In this document: positions 27,426 to 37,828 of the stretch, piece by piece | Numbering within the stretch: the first letter of the stretch is position 1 | Layout: the number at the start of each line of letters is the position of its first letter | DNA from: Tropicibacter oceani | GTDB taxonomy: Bacteria; Pseudomonadota; Alphaproteobacteria; Rhodobacterales; Rhodobacteraceae | Assembly: GCF_029958925.1 (NCBI RefSeq) | Contig: NZ_CP124616.1 | Location: forward strand, 2,604,001 to 2,668,000 | Reading direction: 5' to 3' | DNA length: 64,000 nt | The notes under the pieces: model-generated | Seen by the model: only the letters and a program-made list of their open reading frames with translations | The model's database searches: none | What the model was told of the DNA's origin: nothing | Translations under genes and position numbers: made by a program

Positions 27426-28601
27426 TTAGGTTACGCTGATGCGCGGGTTGAGATAGACATAGCCGATGTCGGAAATGAGCTGCGTCACCAGCACCACGAT
27501 GACCGACACGACCGAGACGCCCAAAAGCATTTCGATGTCGTTGTTTCCGGCAGCCTGCACCAGGTTCCAGCCAAAGCCCTTGTAGCTGAACAGGGTCTCG
27601 ACGATCACCACGCCGTTCAACAGCCAGGGAAACTGCAGCATGATCACCGTAAAGGGCGCGATCAGCGCGTTGCGCAGGGCGTGTTTCATCACGATGTTGG
27701 GAAAGCTCACGCCTTTCAGCCGCGCGGTACGGATGTACTGGGATGTCATGACCTCGGCCATCGAGGCCCGCGTCATCCGCGCGATATAGCCCATGCCATA
27801 CAGCGCGATGGTCAGCACCGGCAGAAAGAAGTTTTCAAAGGTCGCGTTGTCCATGGCGCTGGCGGCCGATCCCTTGAACAGGGTCTTGCTTTCGATCCAG
27901 CCCCATTCGACCAGCAGCGGCGACAGCCCGTATTTCGAACTGGCCAGCAGCGCGATGAAGATCACCCCCGAGACATATTCCGGCGTCGCGGTCGTGGTGA
28001 TCGAAAAGGTCGACAGGGCGCGGTCGGTGACCGACCCTTCGCGCATGCCCGCCAACACCCCGACGATCAACGCCGAGGGCACCATCAGCACGATCACCCA
28101 GAACATCAGTTTGCCGGTCAAGCCCAGACGGGTGGCGACCAGGTCGCCCACGGGCTGTTTGAACTGGGTCGACCAGCCCCAGTGCCCCTGCAGGATGCCG
28201 CAGAATTTCGGGGCCTGGTCCAGCGTCATGCCGGGCAGAACGCAGCGCGCGCTGACGTTGCCTTCGCTGTCTTCGATGACAAAGCCGGGCAGCACGCCCA
28301 GCCATTCGCCATAGTTGCGCAGCAGCCGCGGATCAAAGCCGGTGTTGACCAGGGATGACGCCTCTTCCTGGGTGATCTGGCCGGACCGGAACTGCGCCAG
28401 CACATCGGGATCGACGGGCGAGCGATAGCCGTTGCGGCTCAGCCAGGTGGCGACCTCGATATCCGTCATCCGGAAGTTGCCTTCGGATTTGGCCAGCTTT
28501 TCCAGGTTCGGATAGAGGTTCGTCAGGAAGAAGACGATGAAGGTTAGGCACAAAGCGGTGAGCATCATCACACCGACGCGCCTGAGTATGAACAATCCCA
28601 T
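27426..28601 (-). CDS. Peptide-type ABC transporter permease (OppB-like)
   Basis: The 391-residue inner-membrane subunit opens with MGLFILRRVGVMMLTALCLTF, the usual OppB start. A periplasmic insertion (about residues 40-170) and the transport domain follow, with the EAA-like stretch YIRTARLKGVSFPNIVMKHALRNA. The end VTQLISDIGYVYLNPRISV is diagnostic for DppB/OppB proteins. It pairs with the following OppC-like permease. Confidence 0.92.
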   Translation of the reverse strand: MGLFILRRVGVMMLTALCLTFIVFFLTNLYPNLEKLAKSEGNFRMTDIEVATWLSRNGYRSPVDPDVLAQFRSGQITQEEASSLVNTGFDPRLLRNYGEWLGVLPGFVIEDSEGNVSARCVLPGMTLDQAPKFCGILQGHWGWSTQFKQPVGDLVATRLGLTGKLMFWVIVLMVPSALIVGVLAGMREGSVTDRALSTFSITTTATPEYVSGVIFIALLASSKYGLSPLLVEWGWIESKTLFKGSAASAMDNATFENFFLPVLTIALYGMGYIARMTRASMAEVMTSQYIRTARLKGVSFPNIVMKHALRNALIAPFTVIMLQFPWLLNGVVIVETLFSYKGFGWNLVQAAGNNDIEMLLGVSVVSVIVVLVTQLISDIGYVYLNPRISVT

Positions 28602-28674
28602 GGTCGTCCCTGTTGTTGTGAAAGCAGGGTTTGCCCTGTCTTTTCATTGGGTTCCGATCAGATCGGAAAGGGAC

Positions 28675-28697
28675 GGCCGCCCCGGATGGGGGCGGCC
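28675..28697 (-). promoter_or_regulatory. Intra-operon hairpin after the binding-protein gene
   Basis: GGCCGCCCC pairs with GGGGCGGCC just downstream of the substrate-binding gene and before the permeases. There is no T-run. Such stems commonly stabilise the upstream binding-protein mRNA so that this subunit is made in excess. Confidence 0.55.
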
Positions 28698-28710
28698 GCC
28701 TTGGTCATTG

Positions 28711-30381
28711 TCAGGCTGCAAAGCCCAGCTTGTAGACGTGGATCTCGAACGAGGGGTGCATTTCGGCGCCCACGATGCCCGGCTTGTAGTGACGGTACAG
28801 CGACCGCCAGTACGGCTGGATGATCACGCCGTCGTCCTGCATGATCTTTTCGATGTCCTTCATCACCTCGCGGCGCTTGTCCGCATCGGCGATGGACATG
28901 GCTTCGTTCAGCTTGGCGTCGAATTCGGGGTTGGAATAGCCCGCTTCGTTCCAGGCCTCGCCCGACCGGTAGGCCAGCGCCAGAACCTGCACGCCCAGGG
29001 GGCGGTGGTTCCATTCGGTGATCGACAGCGGGTACTTGGCCCAGTCGTTCCAGAAGGTCGAGCCCGGCATCACCGTGCGTTCCACCTGGATGCCCGCGTC
29101 GCGCATCATCGCGGCGGCGGCGTCACCGGTGTTCTTGGTGAACCCGTCGTCCAGGGTGATCAGCTCGTGCACGAAATCGGCCATTCCGGCCTCTTCGAGC
29201 ATCGCCATCGAGGCATCGGGGTTGAACTCGGTGCCGCCGATGTCGGCGTATTCGGGGTGAACCGGCGCGACATGGTGGTTTTCCGCCACCACGCCCAGAC
29301 CGGCATAGCCCAGCTCGAGGCAGGTTTCGTTGTTGACCGCGATCTGCAGCGCCTTGCGCACGCGCACGTCCGAATAGGGCGCAATGTCGCCGACCTTGGT
29401 CTGCTGGTTAAAGCGCAGAACCACCGTGGCGCCGGTCACGACTTCGGATTTCTCCCAGCCGATGGCATCGCCGATGTCGATGAATTCGTTGACGTTCTGG
29501 TACAGCATGTCGACTTCTTCGGATTCGACCGCCGCGATCCAGGCCGCCGGGTCGGTGCCGTAGTCGATGAACTCGATCCGGTCCAGGTAGGCGCCGCCGA
29601 TGCCTTCGGCGGTTGCGCCCCACCATGTGTGGTTCTCGTTGCGCACCAGCGCACCCTTGACGCCCACTTCCAGCCCGTCCGGCAGGTAGGGGCCGGTGCC
29701 CAGGGCCTGGGTCAGCATGGTGTCGGGGTCGTGGTCCGCGTGCACCACGGCTGCCGGGTAATCGGCCATGCCGACGATGATCGAGATGTCGGGCGTGGGC
29801 AGCGTGACCTTGACGGTCACATCGTCGATCTTGGTCACCGCGCCATCGCGCAGCTTGTTGGTTTCGGGATCGACCAGCGACGCCATGCGGCCCGCCATCG
29901 AGTTGCCCTCGACCGTCTTGTCACACCAATAGGCGAACATGCGCACCACGTCATCGGCGTTGAAGGCATCGCCGTTGTTCCAGGTCACACCGGGACGCAG
30001 GTTCAGCGTGTATTCGGTGGCGTCGTCATTGGTGTCCCAGCTTTCCAGCAACATGCCGCGCAGGCTGCCGTCGCGGTTGTATTCGACCATGTATTCCAGC
30101 CAGCCGCGGGTAAAGTTGGAAATCTGCGTCCAGTCCATGGTGCGCGGATCCTTGAGCGCGCGCACCTCTTGCTGGATGCGCAGGGTGCCGCCCTGCTGGG
30201 AATGCGCCGCGGCCTGAGCCGGGCTGCCAAGCCCGCCCAGGGCATAGGCGGCCGATGCCGACAGTCCCAGTGCGGTGCTGCGCGCCAGGAATTCACGGCG
30301 GCTCAGCGTGCCGGCCTTCAGTTCCTGTGCATACATTTCGGCTGCCGGATGGATCCGGCCGCGCGTTTGCGATTGCGTCAT
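28711..30381 (-). CDS. Peptide-type ABC transporter substrate-binding protein (Tat-exported)
   Basis: The 556-residue periplasmic protein belongs to the SBP_bac_5 (OppA/DppA) family and heads the transporter operon. The N terminus has a twin-arginine signal, [24 protein letters not shown], beginning near residue 27. The mature part contains [21 protein letters not shown], typical of family 5. ATG 30381 follows GGGAGATAAAC; the longer frame upstream is not coding. The ligand could be a peptide, an opine or a similar solute and cannot be told from sequence. Confidence 0.92.
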   Translation of the reverse strand: MTQSQTRGRIHPAAEMYAQELKAGTLSRREFLARSTALGLSASAAYALGGLGSPAQAAAHSQQGGTLRIQQEVRALKDPRTMDWTQISNFTRGWLEYMVEYNRDGSLRGMLLESWDTNDDATEYTLNLRPGVTWNNGDAFNADDVVRMFAYWCDKTVEGNSMAGRMASLVDPETNKLRDGAVTKIDDVTVKVTLPTPDISIIVGMADYPAAVVHADHDPDTMLTQALGTGPYLPDGLEVGVKGALVRNENHTWWGATAEGIGGAYLDRIEFIDYGTDPAAWIAAVESEEVDMLYQNVNEFIDIGDAIGWEKSEVVTGATVVLRFNQQTKVGDIAPYSDVRVRKALQIAVNNETCLELGYAGLGVVAENHHVAPVHPEYADIGGTEFNPDASMAMLEEAGMADFVHELITLDDGFTKNTGDAAAAMMRDAGIQVERTVMPGSTFWNDWAKYPLSITEWNHRPLGVQVLALAYRSGEAWNEAGYSNPEFDAKLNEAMSIADADKRREVMKDIEKIMQDDGVIIQPYWRSLYRHYKPGIVGAEMHPSFEIHVYKLGFAA

Positions 30382-30601
30382 GTTTATCTCCCTGTGACAC
30401 AAGTTTCGTGGTTTTGGGGTCTTGTTCTTGTCCCTGTGCCGCTTTCGGCGTCCTGGACGTGCCCCCGTGTCCTGCCCATTGCGCATGACTTGCCAAGCCG
30501 CGTCAATGATTGCTTTCGCCGTTTCATGGCTCAAAAACGACATGTCCCTTATTCAAATGCGACAATCAAGGGCGCAAATGGACAAGGTCGCGGGAAATGC
30601 G

Positions 30602-31447
30602 TCAGGCGCGGGCCTTTGTCCGGTTGCGCAGCGCGCTGGGGGACAACCCTGTATGGTTCTGCATGAACCGCGTGAAATAGGCCGGAGAGGCAAAGCCCAG
30701 GTCGCGCGCCACCTGCTGCACCGTCGGTTTGGGCCGCTCCAGGGCGATGCGGGCCGCGTGCAGCTTGCGTTCGGTCAGGATGTCGGCGGCGGTCCGTCCG
30801 CTGCACTGCCGGCATACCCGGGTCAAATGCGTCGGCGTGACGTCCAGCGCCTCGGCGTAATCGGCCATCAGCATCGGGGTGCGATAGTCGCGCGTCACCA
30901 TCTGGGCAAAGCGCCGGGTCAGCCGTTCGGCAGCCTTTTCCTTGGGGGCGTCGGCGCTGCCGGCGCGCAGCTGGCGGTTCAGCCAGACCCCGACCAGCGA
31001 CACATGCGCCGCGATGGCATCGTCCAGAAACGGCCGGCGCTGCGCCAGTTCGCGCTGCATGGTGTCGATCGCCCCGGTCAGTTCCGCCTGCGCCAGACTG
31101 TCCCGCACCCGCAGCAAAAGCGGCTCTTTGGGCAGGGTGCCGGTCAGCCCCGCGGGGCTTTCCAGATACAGCGCCTGCGCGGTGTTTGGCAGGTCGATGG
31201 ACATCAGCGTTCCGGCCGGCAGGTACAAGGCCGAGTGCATCGACACGCCGCGCCGGATGCCGTTGATCGTCACGCGCCCCTGGCCGCGGGTGATCCACAG
31301 CAGGAAATTCTCGGCGCGGTCATGATGCAGGGTGTATTTCCACGGCGCCCCCTGCGCCGCCAGCCCGAAAGAGCCGCAACTGATCGGCCCCTTGGGGGCG
31401 GGGGGCGGCGGCATGGCCTTGCGCAGAAAGGTGGGGACCGTGCTCAT
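30602..31447 (-). CDS. AraC-family transcriptional regulator
   Basis: The 281-residue regulator has an N-terminal cupin-like sensing region (residues about 35-110) and a C-terminal AraC DNA-binding domain (about 185-275). [32 protein letters not shown] is the second helix-turn-helix. Its ATG overlaps the miaA stop. It lies beside the peptide-transporter operon on the same strand, 220 bp upstream of the binding-protein gene, so it may control it; this is inference. Confidence 0.88.
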   Translation of the reverse strand: MSTVPTFLRKAMPPPPAPKGPISCGSFGLAAQGAPWKYTLHHDRAENFLLWITRGQGRVTINGIRRGVSMHSALYLPAGTLMSIDLPNTAQALYLESPAGLTGTLPKEPLLLRVRDSLAQAELTGAIDTMQRELAQRRPFLDDAIAAHVSLVGVWLNRQLRAGSADAPKEKAAERLTRRFAQMVTRDYRTPMLMADYAEALDVTPTHLTRVCRQCSGRTAADILTERKLHAARIALERPKPTVQQVARDLGFASPAYFTRFMQNHTGLSPSALRNRTKARA

Positions 31448-32355
31448 GCCAGCACCGATGGATGGATGGTCTGCCAGGCCTTCATGCGGGCCTTGAACCA
31501 GGTGCGCTGGCGCTTGGCGAACTGGCGGGTCAGGATGGTGGCGCGGGCGATGGCCTCGGGCAGGGTCATCTGGTCTTGCAGCACGGCGATCAGCTCGGCC
31601 GCGCCGATCGCCTTCGAGGCTGGCAGGGCAGGCGACCAGGTCGCAAGATTGGCGCGCGCCTCGTCCAGCGCGCCAGCCGCGACCATCGTGTGAAAGCGGG
31701 TTTCGATCCTTGGGGTCAGCCAGTCCTTTGGTGCATCAAAAAGGGCGGTTTGCGCATGATCCAGCGGCAAAAGCGGCGCGGGCGTGTCGTCCTGCCACTG
31801 CGCCAGACCTTTGCCGGTGGTTTTCAGCACCTCCCAGGCGCGCATGACGCGGGCCGGATTGCGCAGATCGATTCTGGCGGCGGTCTGGGCGTCCAATTCC
31901 CCTGCAATCACCTCCAACCCGTCGCGCTGCAGCCGCGCCTCGCCCATGGCGCGAATGTGCGGAGGCGTTTCGGGGATATCGGCCAGCCCTTCGGTCAGCG
32001 CGGTGAAATAAAGCCCGGTGCCCCCGGTGATGATCAACCGCTGGCCGCCTTGCAACAGCCGCGCCACGTCGCGCAGCCATTCGCCGACCGAATAGGGGTG
32101 ATCCGCGGGCAGGTGCCCATACAGCGCATGCGGCGCCAACGCCGCCTCCTCTGCACTGGGGCGCGCGGTCAGAATGCGCCAGTTTTCATAGACTTGGATC
32201 GCATCGGCGTTGACGATCACGCCGCCCTGATCACGCGCCAGCGCCAGCGCAAGGGCCGATTTGCCGCTGGCGGTGGGCCCTGCGATCAACACGTGCCGCG
32301 CGGGATCGAACCCACGCGCCACTGCGCTGGCGGCCTCCATCTGCGAGGTTGTCAT
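31444..32355 (-). CDS. miaA: tRNA dimethylallyltransferase
   Basis: The 303-residue enzyme adds a dimethylallyl group to A37 of tRNAs that read codons starting with U. The P-loop [11 protein letters not shown], the NADAIQVY segment (usually DSxQVY), [10 protein letters not shown] and the tail region [13 protein letters not shown] are present. ATG 32355 (MTTSQ) is preferred; the alternative ATG 32409 adds 18 basic residues without a better ribosome site. It is followed directly by the AraC gene with overlapping stop and start. Confidence 0.93.
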   Translation of the reverse strand: MTTSQMEAASAVARGFDPARHVLIAGPTASGKSALALALARDQGGVIVNADAIQVYENWRILTARPSAEEAALAPHALYGHLPADHPYSVGEWLRDVARLLQGGQRLIITGGTGLYFTALTEGLADIPETPPHIRAMGEARLQRDGLEVIAGELDAQTAARIDLRNPARVMRAWEVLKTTGKGLAQWQDDTPAPLLPLDHAQTALFDAPKDWLTPRIETRFHTMVAAGALDEARANLATWSPALPASKAIGAAELIAVLQDQMTLPEAIARATILTRQFAKRQRTWFKARMKAWQTIHPSVLA

Positions 32356-32475
32356 CGTGCCTTGTCCGTTTCTGCCCCTGGGCTTCGCCGCAACGCGGCG
32401 CTCGGCCATTGCAGCCGCTGCGGTTTTGCGCCAAACATGACGCGATCATATCCCCCAGCCAAGACGGAGCGCAAC

Positions 32476-33207
32476 ATGAGCGAGAACGGCACGCCACAAA
32501 CCAAGTTCAATCGCGTGATGTTGAAGATCTCGGGCGAGGCATTGATGGGCCCCCAAGGCTTTGGCCTGCATCCCCCCACCGTCGAGCGCATCGCCAACGA
32601 GGTCAAGACCGTGCGCGACATGGGCGTCGAGATCTGCATGGTCATCGGCGGCGGCAACATCTTTCGCGGCCTCGCGGGCAGCGCCCAGGGGATGGAGCGC
32701 ACCACCGCCGACTACATGGGCATGCTGGCGACGGTTATGAACGCGCTGGCGATGCAATCCGCGCTTGAGGGCTTGGGCGTCTTTACCCGGGTGATTTCCG
32801 CGATCCGCATGGACGAGGTGGCCGAACCCTACATCCGCCGCCGCGCCGTGCGCCACCTTGAGAAAAAGCGTGTCTGCATTTTTGCGGCGGGCACCGGAAA
32901 CCCCTATTTCACCACCGATACGGCGGCAACTTTGCGAGCGAATGAAATGGCTTGCGAGGCGATCTTCAAGGGGACCAAGGTGGACGGCGTCTATGACAAG
33001 GACCCGGTCAAGCATGCCGATGCGGTGCGCTATGACAACGTCACCTACGACGATGTCCTGGCCAAGCACCTGAACGTGATGGACGCCAGTGCCATCGCCC
33101 TGGCGCGCGACAACAACCTGCCGATCATCGTCTTTTCGCTGGACGAGCCGGGCGGCTTCAAGGGCATCCTGGCCGGGCAGGGCACCTATACCCGGGTGCA
33201 CAGCTAA
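32476..33207 (+). CDS. pyrH: UMP kinase
   Basis: The 243-residue bacterial-type UMP kinase phosphorylates UMP to UDP. Conserved stretches are [37 protein letters not shown] and [13 protein letters not shown]. Start ATG 32476 follows a GGAGCG site. It begins the pyrH-frr-uppS-cdsA-dxr order, here interrupted by one minus-strand regulator. Its TAA stop is interlocked with that gene's TAG stop. Confidence 0.96.
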   Translation: MSENGTPQTKFNRVMLKISGEALMGPQGFGLHPPTVERIANEVKTVRDMGVEICMVIGGGNIFRGLAGSAQGMERTTADYMGMLATVMNALAMQSALEGLGVFTRVISAIRMDEVAEPYIRRRAVRHLEKKRVCIFAAGTGNPYFTTDTAATLRANEMACEAIFKGTKVDGVYDKDPVKHADAVRYDNVTYDDVLAKHLNVMDASAIALARDNNLPIIVFSLDEPGGFKGILAGQGTYTRVHS

Positions 33208-34139
33208 GCCCTGGGGCGACGGGCCGCGCGCATGTCGCGCGGCGTTTCCCCGAAGTGCGTGCGATAGCTGCGAGTAAAGGCCGACGGCGACACAAACCCC
33301 GTGGCGGTCGCGATGTCCTGCACGCTCAGCTCGGTCTCTCGGACCAGCGCCCGGGCGCGGTCCAGACGCAGTTGCAAATAGGCATGCATCGGCGTGACCC
33401 CCAGCCCGTTCTGGCAGCGGGTCCGCATCTGTTTCGGGCTCAGCTCCAGCTCCCGGGCGACGACCTCCAGCGCGATGGGCTGTTCCAGGTTCGAGGCCAT
33501 GACCGCCTGCATCCGCATCAAGACCGGATCGGATGTCCGGGGCAGTTTCTGGGTTTCGCCGGGCTTTGCCAACGGACCCGGCGAAAAGGCGTCCGAGACT
33601 TGCGCCGCCAGCGCCGGGGATGCGGTGCGCCCGATCCAGGCCGAAAGCGCATCGACAACCGGCAACCCACTGCGGGCGGTAAGCCTTTGGCGATCCATAC
33701 AGAAATTCGCGCCCGAGCGGGCGATGCCGGGCCATTTCCCGCGGTGTTCCACTTGGTCTGCGCCCTCCAGCACCGCCTCGCGCCCCTCAAGGTGGCCCAG
33801 TTCGGCCAGGACCAGCGTGCCGGTCCCCAGACCGCCCAGCGTCGATTGCGCAGTGGCGGCGCGGCCAAGGAACCCGCGCAGGCCCATGGGCAGATGCCGC
33901 AAGGGCTGGCTGCCGGCACACAACAGGATCAGGTCGATGCTTTCGGCGTCTTGCCAACCGGCCAGATCTGGGGGCAGGGCAACGCCCTCTTGCGTGGTGA
34001 TCGGCTGGCCGGTGACGGTGCGGCATTGCCACGAAAACAGGTCGCGCCCGGCGCAGCGATTGGCCAGCGTCAGCACCTCGTGCGTCAGGGCATAGGTCAG
34101 GATCGGCATTTCCGGGAACAAGACAAGCGACACCTGCAT
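33204..34139 (-). CDS. GlxA-like AraC-family regulator with DJ-1/PfpI-like domain
   Basis: The 311-residue protein has an N-terminal DJ-1/PfpI-like (class I glutaminase-like) domain at residues about 1-160 and a C-terminal AraC domain at about 215-305. The second helix-turn-helix is [32 protein letters not shown]. The position of the usual nucleophile reads [14 protein letters not shown], with Gly where relatives have Cys-Thr-Gly, so it is a sensor rather than an enzyme. Members often regulate choline, carnitine or glycine-betaine use. ATG 34139 has only a weak ribosome site. Confidence 0.85.
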   Translation of the reverse strand: MQVSLVLFPEMPILTYALTHEVLTLANRCAGRDLFSWQCRTVTGQPITTQEGVALPPDLAGWQDAESIDLILLCAGSQPLRHLPMGLRGFLGRAATAQSTLGGLGTGTLVLAELGHLEGREAVLEGADQVEHRGKWPGIARSGANFCMDRQRLTARSGLPVVDALSAWIGRTASPALAAQVSDAFSPGPLAKPGETQKLPRTSDPVLMRMQAVMASNLEQPIALEVVARELELSPKQMRTRCQNGLGVTPMHAYLQLRLDRARALVRETELSVQDIATATGFVSPSAFTRSYRTHFGETPRDMRAARRPRA

Positions 34140-34542
34140 GATGGACTTTCGTGCATGAGTTTGGGCATTTGCGGTCCGGTTCACCCCGGACTTGGGCTTT
34201 TTGTGCACGAAAACGGTAAATATATCCTTGCCGTCCAAGATGCTGGGCAATCGGCGCGGCGTGTCGGCAATCCTGCATGAAATCGGACCGTTGCAGCACA
34301 AAACGGCAACGGCATGGGCATTTGCCGCATGAAAAAGGGAAGTCCGCCAGATCTGACCGGGGCAAATCGCCACCACGACGCCCTGCCCAGACAGTCTGCC
34401 CGGCGATCAACCCCCCGCCGCCGGGGTTTTCGCCGCCAGTCCATTCGGCGCGCCCTATACAAGCGCGACATTCTGGGGTTATAGCAGGAACAGCAAAACA
34501 CCGCCCCAAGGGGCGCGCCTGGACGATGGGAGAGACGAGCAG
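34140..34542. other. Intergenic region between GlxA-like regulator and frr
   Basis: The 403-bp gap holds no convincing gene. Its left part is AT-rich around 34210-34235 and probably carries the promoter of the minus-strand regulator. The right part, up to GGGAGAGACGAGCAG before frr, should hold the promoter for the long frr-to-lpxB gene string. Two copies of GGCGCGCC occur at 34448 and 34513. Confidence 0.5.
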
Positions 34543-35106
34543 ATGTCCGATGATTTCGAACTGGATACCGATGATCTGAAACGCCGTATGGATGGGGCGA
34601 TCGCCAACTTGCGGACCGAATTCGCATCGCTGCGCACCGGGCGGGCCTCGGGCTCGATGCTCGAGCCGATCATGGTGGATGCCTATGGCTCGCAGACCCC
34701 GATCAACCAGGTCGGCACCGTCAACGTGCCCGAACCGCGCATGGTCACCATCAACGTCTGGGACAAGGGGCTGGTCGGCAAGGTCGAAAAGGCGATCCGC
34801 GAAAGCGGGCTGGGCATCAACCCGCAGCTGAACGGCACCATCATCATGCTGCCGATCCCCGAATTGAACGAAGAACGCCGCCGCGAGCTGACCAAGGTGG
34901 CGGGCAACTATGCCGAACACGCCCGCGTCAGCATCCGCAACGTGCGCCGCGACGGCATGGACCAGATCAAGAAGGCCAAGTCCGACGGGATGAGCGAAGA
35001 CGATCAGAAGTTCTGGGAACAGGAAGTTCAGGACCTGACCGACAAATACATCAAGAACGTCGATGAAGCGCTTGAGAACAAACAAGAAGAAATCATGCAG
35101 GTCTGA
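34543..35106 (+). CDS. frr: Ribosome recycling factor
   Basis: The 187-residue factor splits post-termination ribosomes together with EF-G. The family pattern is clear: [37 protein letters not shown] and [27 protein letters not shown] lies upstream of ATG 34543. It is followed by uppS after 134 bp. Confidence 0.97.
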   Translation: MSDDFELDTDDLKRRMDGAIANLRTEFASLRTGRASGSMLEPIMVDAYGSQTPINQVGTVNVPEPRMVTINVWDKGLVGKVEKAIRESGLGINPQLNGTIIMLPIPELNEERRRELTKVAGNYAEHARVSIRNVRRDGMDQIKKAKSDGMSEDDQKFWEQEVQDLTDKYIKNVDEALENKQEEIMQV

Positions 35107-35240
35107 CCCGCGCAGGCCCGCGCCCAGCCCCGGATTGCCGCCCTGCGGCGCCGGGGCGCCGATACGCGGGCCGGCGGCTTTGCCAATGCGGCGCGGATTG
35201 TCTATGACCGCCTGCCGACCCGTTTTTCAAGGATTGCCCG

Positions 35241-35966
35241 ATGACCAAACCCTTTCGTGAGACCGATGGCCCGCGCCATGTGGCCATCATCATGGACGGC
35301 AATGGACGCTGGGCCACGATGCGCGGCCGGCCGCGCCTGTTCGGCCATCACGCCGGCGCCAAACGCGTGCGCGAGGTCGTCGAGGCCTGCCCCGATCTGG
35401 GCATCAAGTACCTGACGATCTTTGCCTTTTCGACGGAAAACTGGAAACGCACCCAGGTCGAGGTCGCCGGTCTGATGAGCCTGTTCCGGCGCTACATCTC
35501 GAAAGAGGCGCGGGCGCTGAAAAAACAGGACGTGCAGGTGCGCTTTATCGGCGACCGCGTGCGGCTGGACGACAAGCTGATCAACCTCATGGATGAGCTG
35601 GAAACCCTGACCGAGGATTGCACCGGCACCAACCTGACCATCGCGCTGAACTATGGCGGCCGGGACGAGGTGGCGCGCGCCACCCAGCGGCTGGCGCAGG
35701 ACGTGGCCGACGGCAAGCTGGACCCGGCGCTGGTCGACGAGGAAACCCTGCCGCGCTATCTGGACACCCATGTGCTGCCCGACCCCGACTTGGTGATCCG
35801 CACCAGCGGCGAGGCGCGGATATCGAACTTTCTGCTCTGGCAGTCGGCCTATGCGGAATACGAATTCGTCGACACGCTCTGGCCCGATTTCAGCGCCGAG
35901 GAACTGGGCCGCCTGGTGACATCCTACGCGCAGCGCGATCGCCGTTTCGGGGCGGTCAAGACATGA
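35241..35966 (+). CDS. uppS: Undecaprenyl diphosphate synthase
   Basis: The 241-residue cis-prenyltransferase makes the C55 carrier lipid for peptidoglycan and polysaccharide export. Catalytic Asp lies in VAIIMDGNGRWA; GHHAGAKRVREVV, FAFSTENWKR and the C-terminal PDLVIRTSGEARISNFLLWQ are all present. Its stop overlaps the cdsA start (ATGA). Confidence 0.97.
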   Translation: MTKPFRETDGPRHVAIIMDGNGRWATMRGRPRLFGHHAGAKRVREVVEACPDLGIKYLTIFAFSTENWKRTQVEVAGLMSLFRRYISKEARALKKQDVQVRFIGDRVRLDDKLINLMDELETLTEDCTGTNLTIALNYGGRDEVARATQRLAQDVADGKLDPALVDEETLPRYLDTHVLPDPDLVIRTSGEARISNFLLWQSAYAEYEFVDTLWPDFSAEELGRLVTSYAQRDRRFGAVKT

Positions 35967-36637
35967 GCGGCGCGAACTGGAGCGATCTGCGCACCCGGCT
36001 GATTTCGGCCCTTGTCATGGTGGTGATCGGGCTAGCGGCGATCCTTTCGGGGCATGGCGCCTTTGGCCTTTTGCTGGGCGTGGCCGGGATCATCGGCGCA
36101 TGGGAGCTGTGGCGCATCGCCCGGATCAAACAGCAGGCTGGCGGGCTTGGCCCGTCCGACGTGCGGGCGCTGGCGCTTTATGCGGTGCTGTTCGTGCTGG
36201 GCCTTTGGGGGCTTTGGACCGTGTCGGCGCAATTCGGGCGCGGGCTGCTGTTGTACCTTGTGGGGCTGGTGGCGGTGACCGACACCCTTGGCTATTTCAC
36301 CGGGCGCGCCGTGGGCGGGCCGAAATTCTGGCCTGCGATCAGCCCGAAAAAGACCTGGTCCGGCGTTCTGGGCGGCTGGTTCGGCTCAGCGGTGCTGGCG
36401 CTGGTGTCGCATGGCGCGCTGTTTGACGAAGGCCCGGCGCTGATGCCGTTCGTGCTGATCGCGGTGGCGCTGTCCTTTGCCTCTCAGCTGGGCGACATTG
36501 CCCAAAGCGCGATCAAGCGGCGCATGGGGGTCAAGGACAGCTCGAACATCATTCCGGGGCACGGCGGGGTTCTGGACCGCTTTGACGGGCTGTTGGCCGT
36601 CGGCGCGCTGGCCGCCGTCCTGGGCCTGTTCGGATAG
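35963..36637 (+). CDS. cdsA: Phosphatidate cytidylyltransferase
   Basis: The 224-residue membrane enzyme makes CDP-diacylglycerol from phosphatidate and CTP. Several hydrophobic segments are followed by the signature SQLGDIAQSAIKRRMGVKDSS and GHGGVLDRFDGLL. It is short for the family (often 260-280), as in related alphaproteobacteria. The start at 35963 overlaps the end of uppS, and dxr starts 4 bp after its stop. Confidence 0.94.
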   Translation: MSGANWSDLRTRLISALVMVVIGLAAILSGHGAFGLLLGVAGIIGAWELWRIARIKQQAGGLGPSDVRALALYAVLFVLGLWGLWTVSAQFGRGLLLYLVGLVAVTDTLGYFTGRAVGGPKFWPAISPKKTWSGVLGGWFGSAVLALVSHGALFDEGPALMPFVLIAVALSFASQLGDIAQSAIKRRMGVKDSSNIIPGHGGVLDRFDGLLAVGALAAVLGLFG

Positions 36638-36641
36638 GGCC

Positions 36642-37805
36642 ATGAGACGCATTTCCATTCTAGGGGCCACCGGGTCGATCGGGCAAAGCACCATCGACCT
36701 GATCGCCCGCGCCCCCGAAGCCTATGAGGTCGTCACCCTGACCGGCGGCGCCAATGCCGCGCGGCTGGCACGCGATGCGATCCGGCTGCGCGCGCAGATC
36801 GCCGTGGTCGCGGACGAGGCAGCCTTGCCGGCCCTGCGCGATGCCCTGGCCGGCACCGGGATCGAGGCCGCCGCCGGGCGCGCCGCCCTGATCGAGGCGG
36901 CCGAGCGGCCCGCCGATTGGGTGATGTCCGCCATCGTCGGCGCCGCCGGGCTTGAACCGGGGCTGCGCGCGCTGCAGGGCGGCGCGGCGCTGGCGCTGGC
37001 CAACAAGGAAAGCATGGTCTGCGCCGGGCCCTTGATGCTGCGCACGGCGCAGTCGGCGGGCGGGCGTCTGCTGCCGGTCGACAGCGAACATTCGGCGGTG
37101 TTCCAGGCGCTTCTGGGCGAAGACATCGCCGCGGTCGAACGCATTGTGATCACCGCCTCGGGCGGTGCCTTTCGCGACTGGCCGCTTGAGGACCTGCACA
37201 AGGCAACCCCGGAACAGGCGGCGACGCATCCCAACTGGGACATGGGGCAGCGCATCACCATCGACAGTGCGTCGATGTTCAACAAGGCCCTGGAACTTAT
37301 CGAAACCAAAGAGTTTTTCCAGATCGACCCGGGCAAGATCGAAACCGTGGTGCACCCGGAATCGATGATCCATGCGCTGGTCGGGTTCAACGATGGCGCG
37401 CTGATGGCCCATGTCGGCCCGGCGGACATGCGCCATGCCATCGGCTTTGCGCTGCACTATCCCGATCGCAAGACCCTGCCGGTCGAGCGGCTGGACCTGG
37501 TCAAGCTGGGGCAGCTGACCTTTCGCCCGGCCTGCGAAACCCGCTGGCCGGCACTGCGCCTGGCGCGCGAGGTGATGCAGACCGGCGGTCTGAGCGGCGC
37601 GGTGTTCAATGCCGCCAAGGAAACCGCGCTGGATGGGTTCATCGAAAAACGCATCAATTTCACCCGCATGGCGGGCGTTGTCGAAGAGGTGTTAACCAGT
37701 CTTTCGGCCCATACTGGCCTTATTGATGCCGAAGTTACTCTTGATAACGTGCATCATGCAGACCATCTCGCACGGCAGAAGGCGCGTGAGATAATGACAC
37801 AATGA
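36642..37805 (+). CDS. dxr: 1-deoxy-D-xylulose 5-phosphate reductoisomerase
   Basis: The 387-residue enzyme converts DXP to MEP in isoprenoid synthesis, using NADPH and a divalent metal. The NADPH motif LGATGSIGQST, ALANKESMVCAG, the metal region PVDSEHSA, the flexible-loop ITASGGAFRDWP and HPESMIHA are visible. It is tightly linked to cdsA and rseP. Confidence 0.96.
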   Translation: MRRISILGATGSIGQSTIDLIARAPEAYEVVTLTGGANAARLARDAIRLRAQIAVVADEAALPALRDALAGTGIEAAAGRAALIEAAERPADWVMSAIVGAAGLEPGLRALQGGAALALANKESMVCAGPLMLRTAQSAGGRLLPVDSEHSAVFQALLGEDIAAVERIVITASGGAFRDWPLEDLHKATPEQAATHPNWDMGQRITIDSASMFNKALELIETKEFFQIDPGKIETVVHPESMIHALVGFNDGALMAHVGPADMRHAIGFALHYPDRKTLPVERLDLVKLGQLTFRPACETRWPALRLAREVMQTGGLSGAVFNAAKETALDGFIEKRINFTRMAGVVEEVLTSLSAHTGLIDAEVTLDNVHHADHLARQKAREIMTQ

Positions 37806-37828
37806 GTGCTCTAAAAGGGGGCTGAATT

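Noticed and set aside
24308-27439. A 1043-codon open frame on the plus strand opposite the peptide transporter
   Set aside because: It is antisense to three clear ABC genes, rich in His, Gln, Arg and Gly, and matches no family; it arises from GC-rich codon bias.
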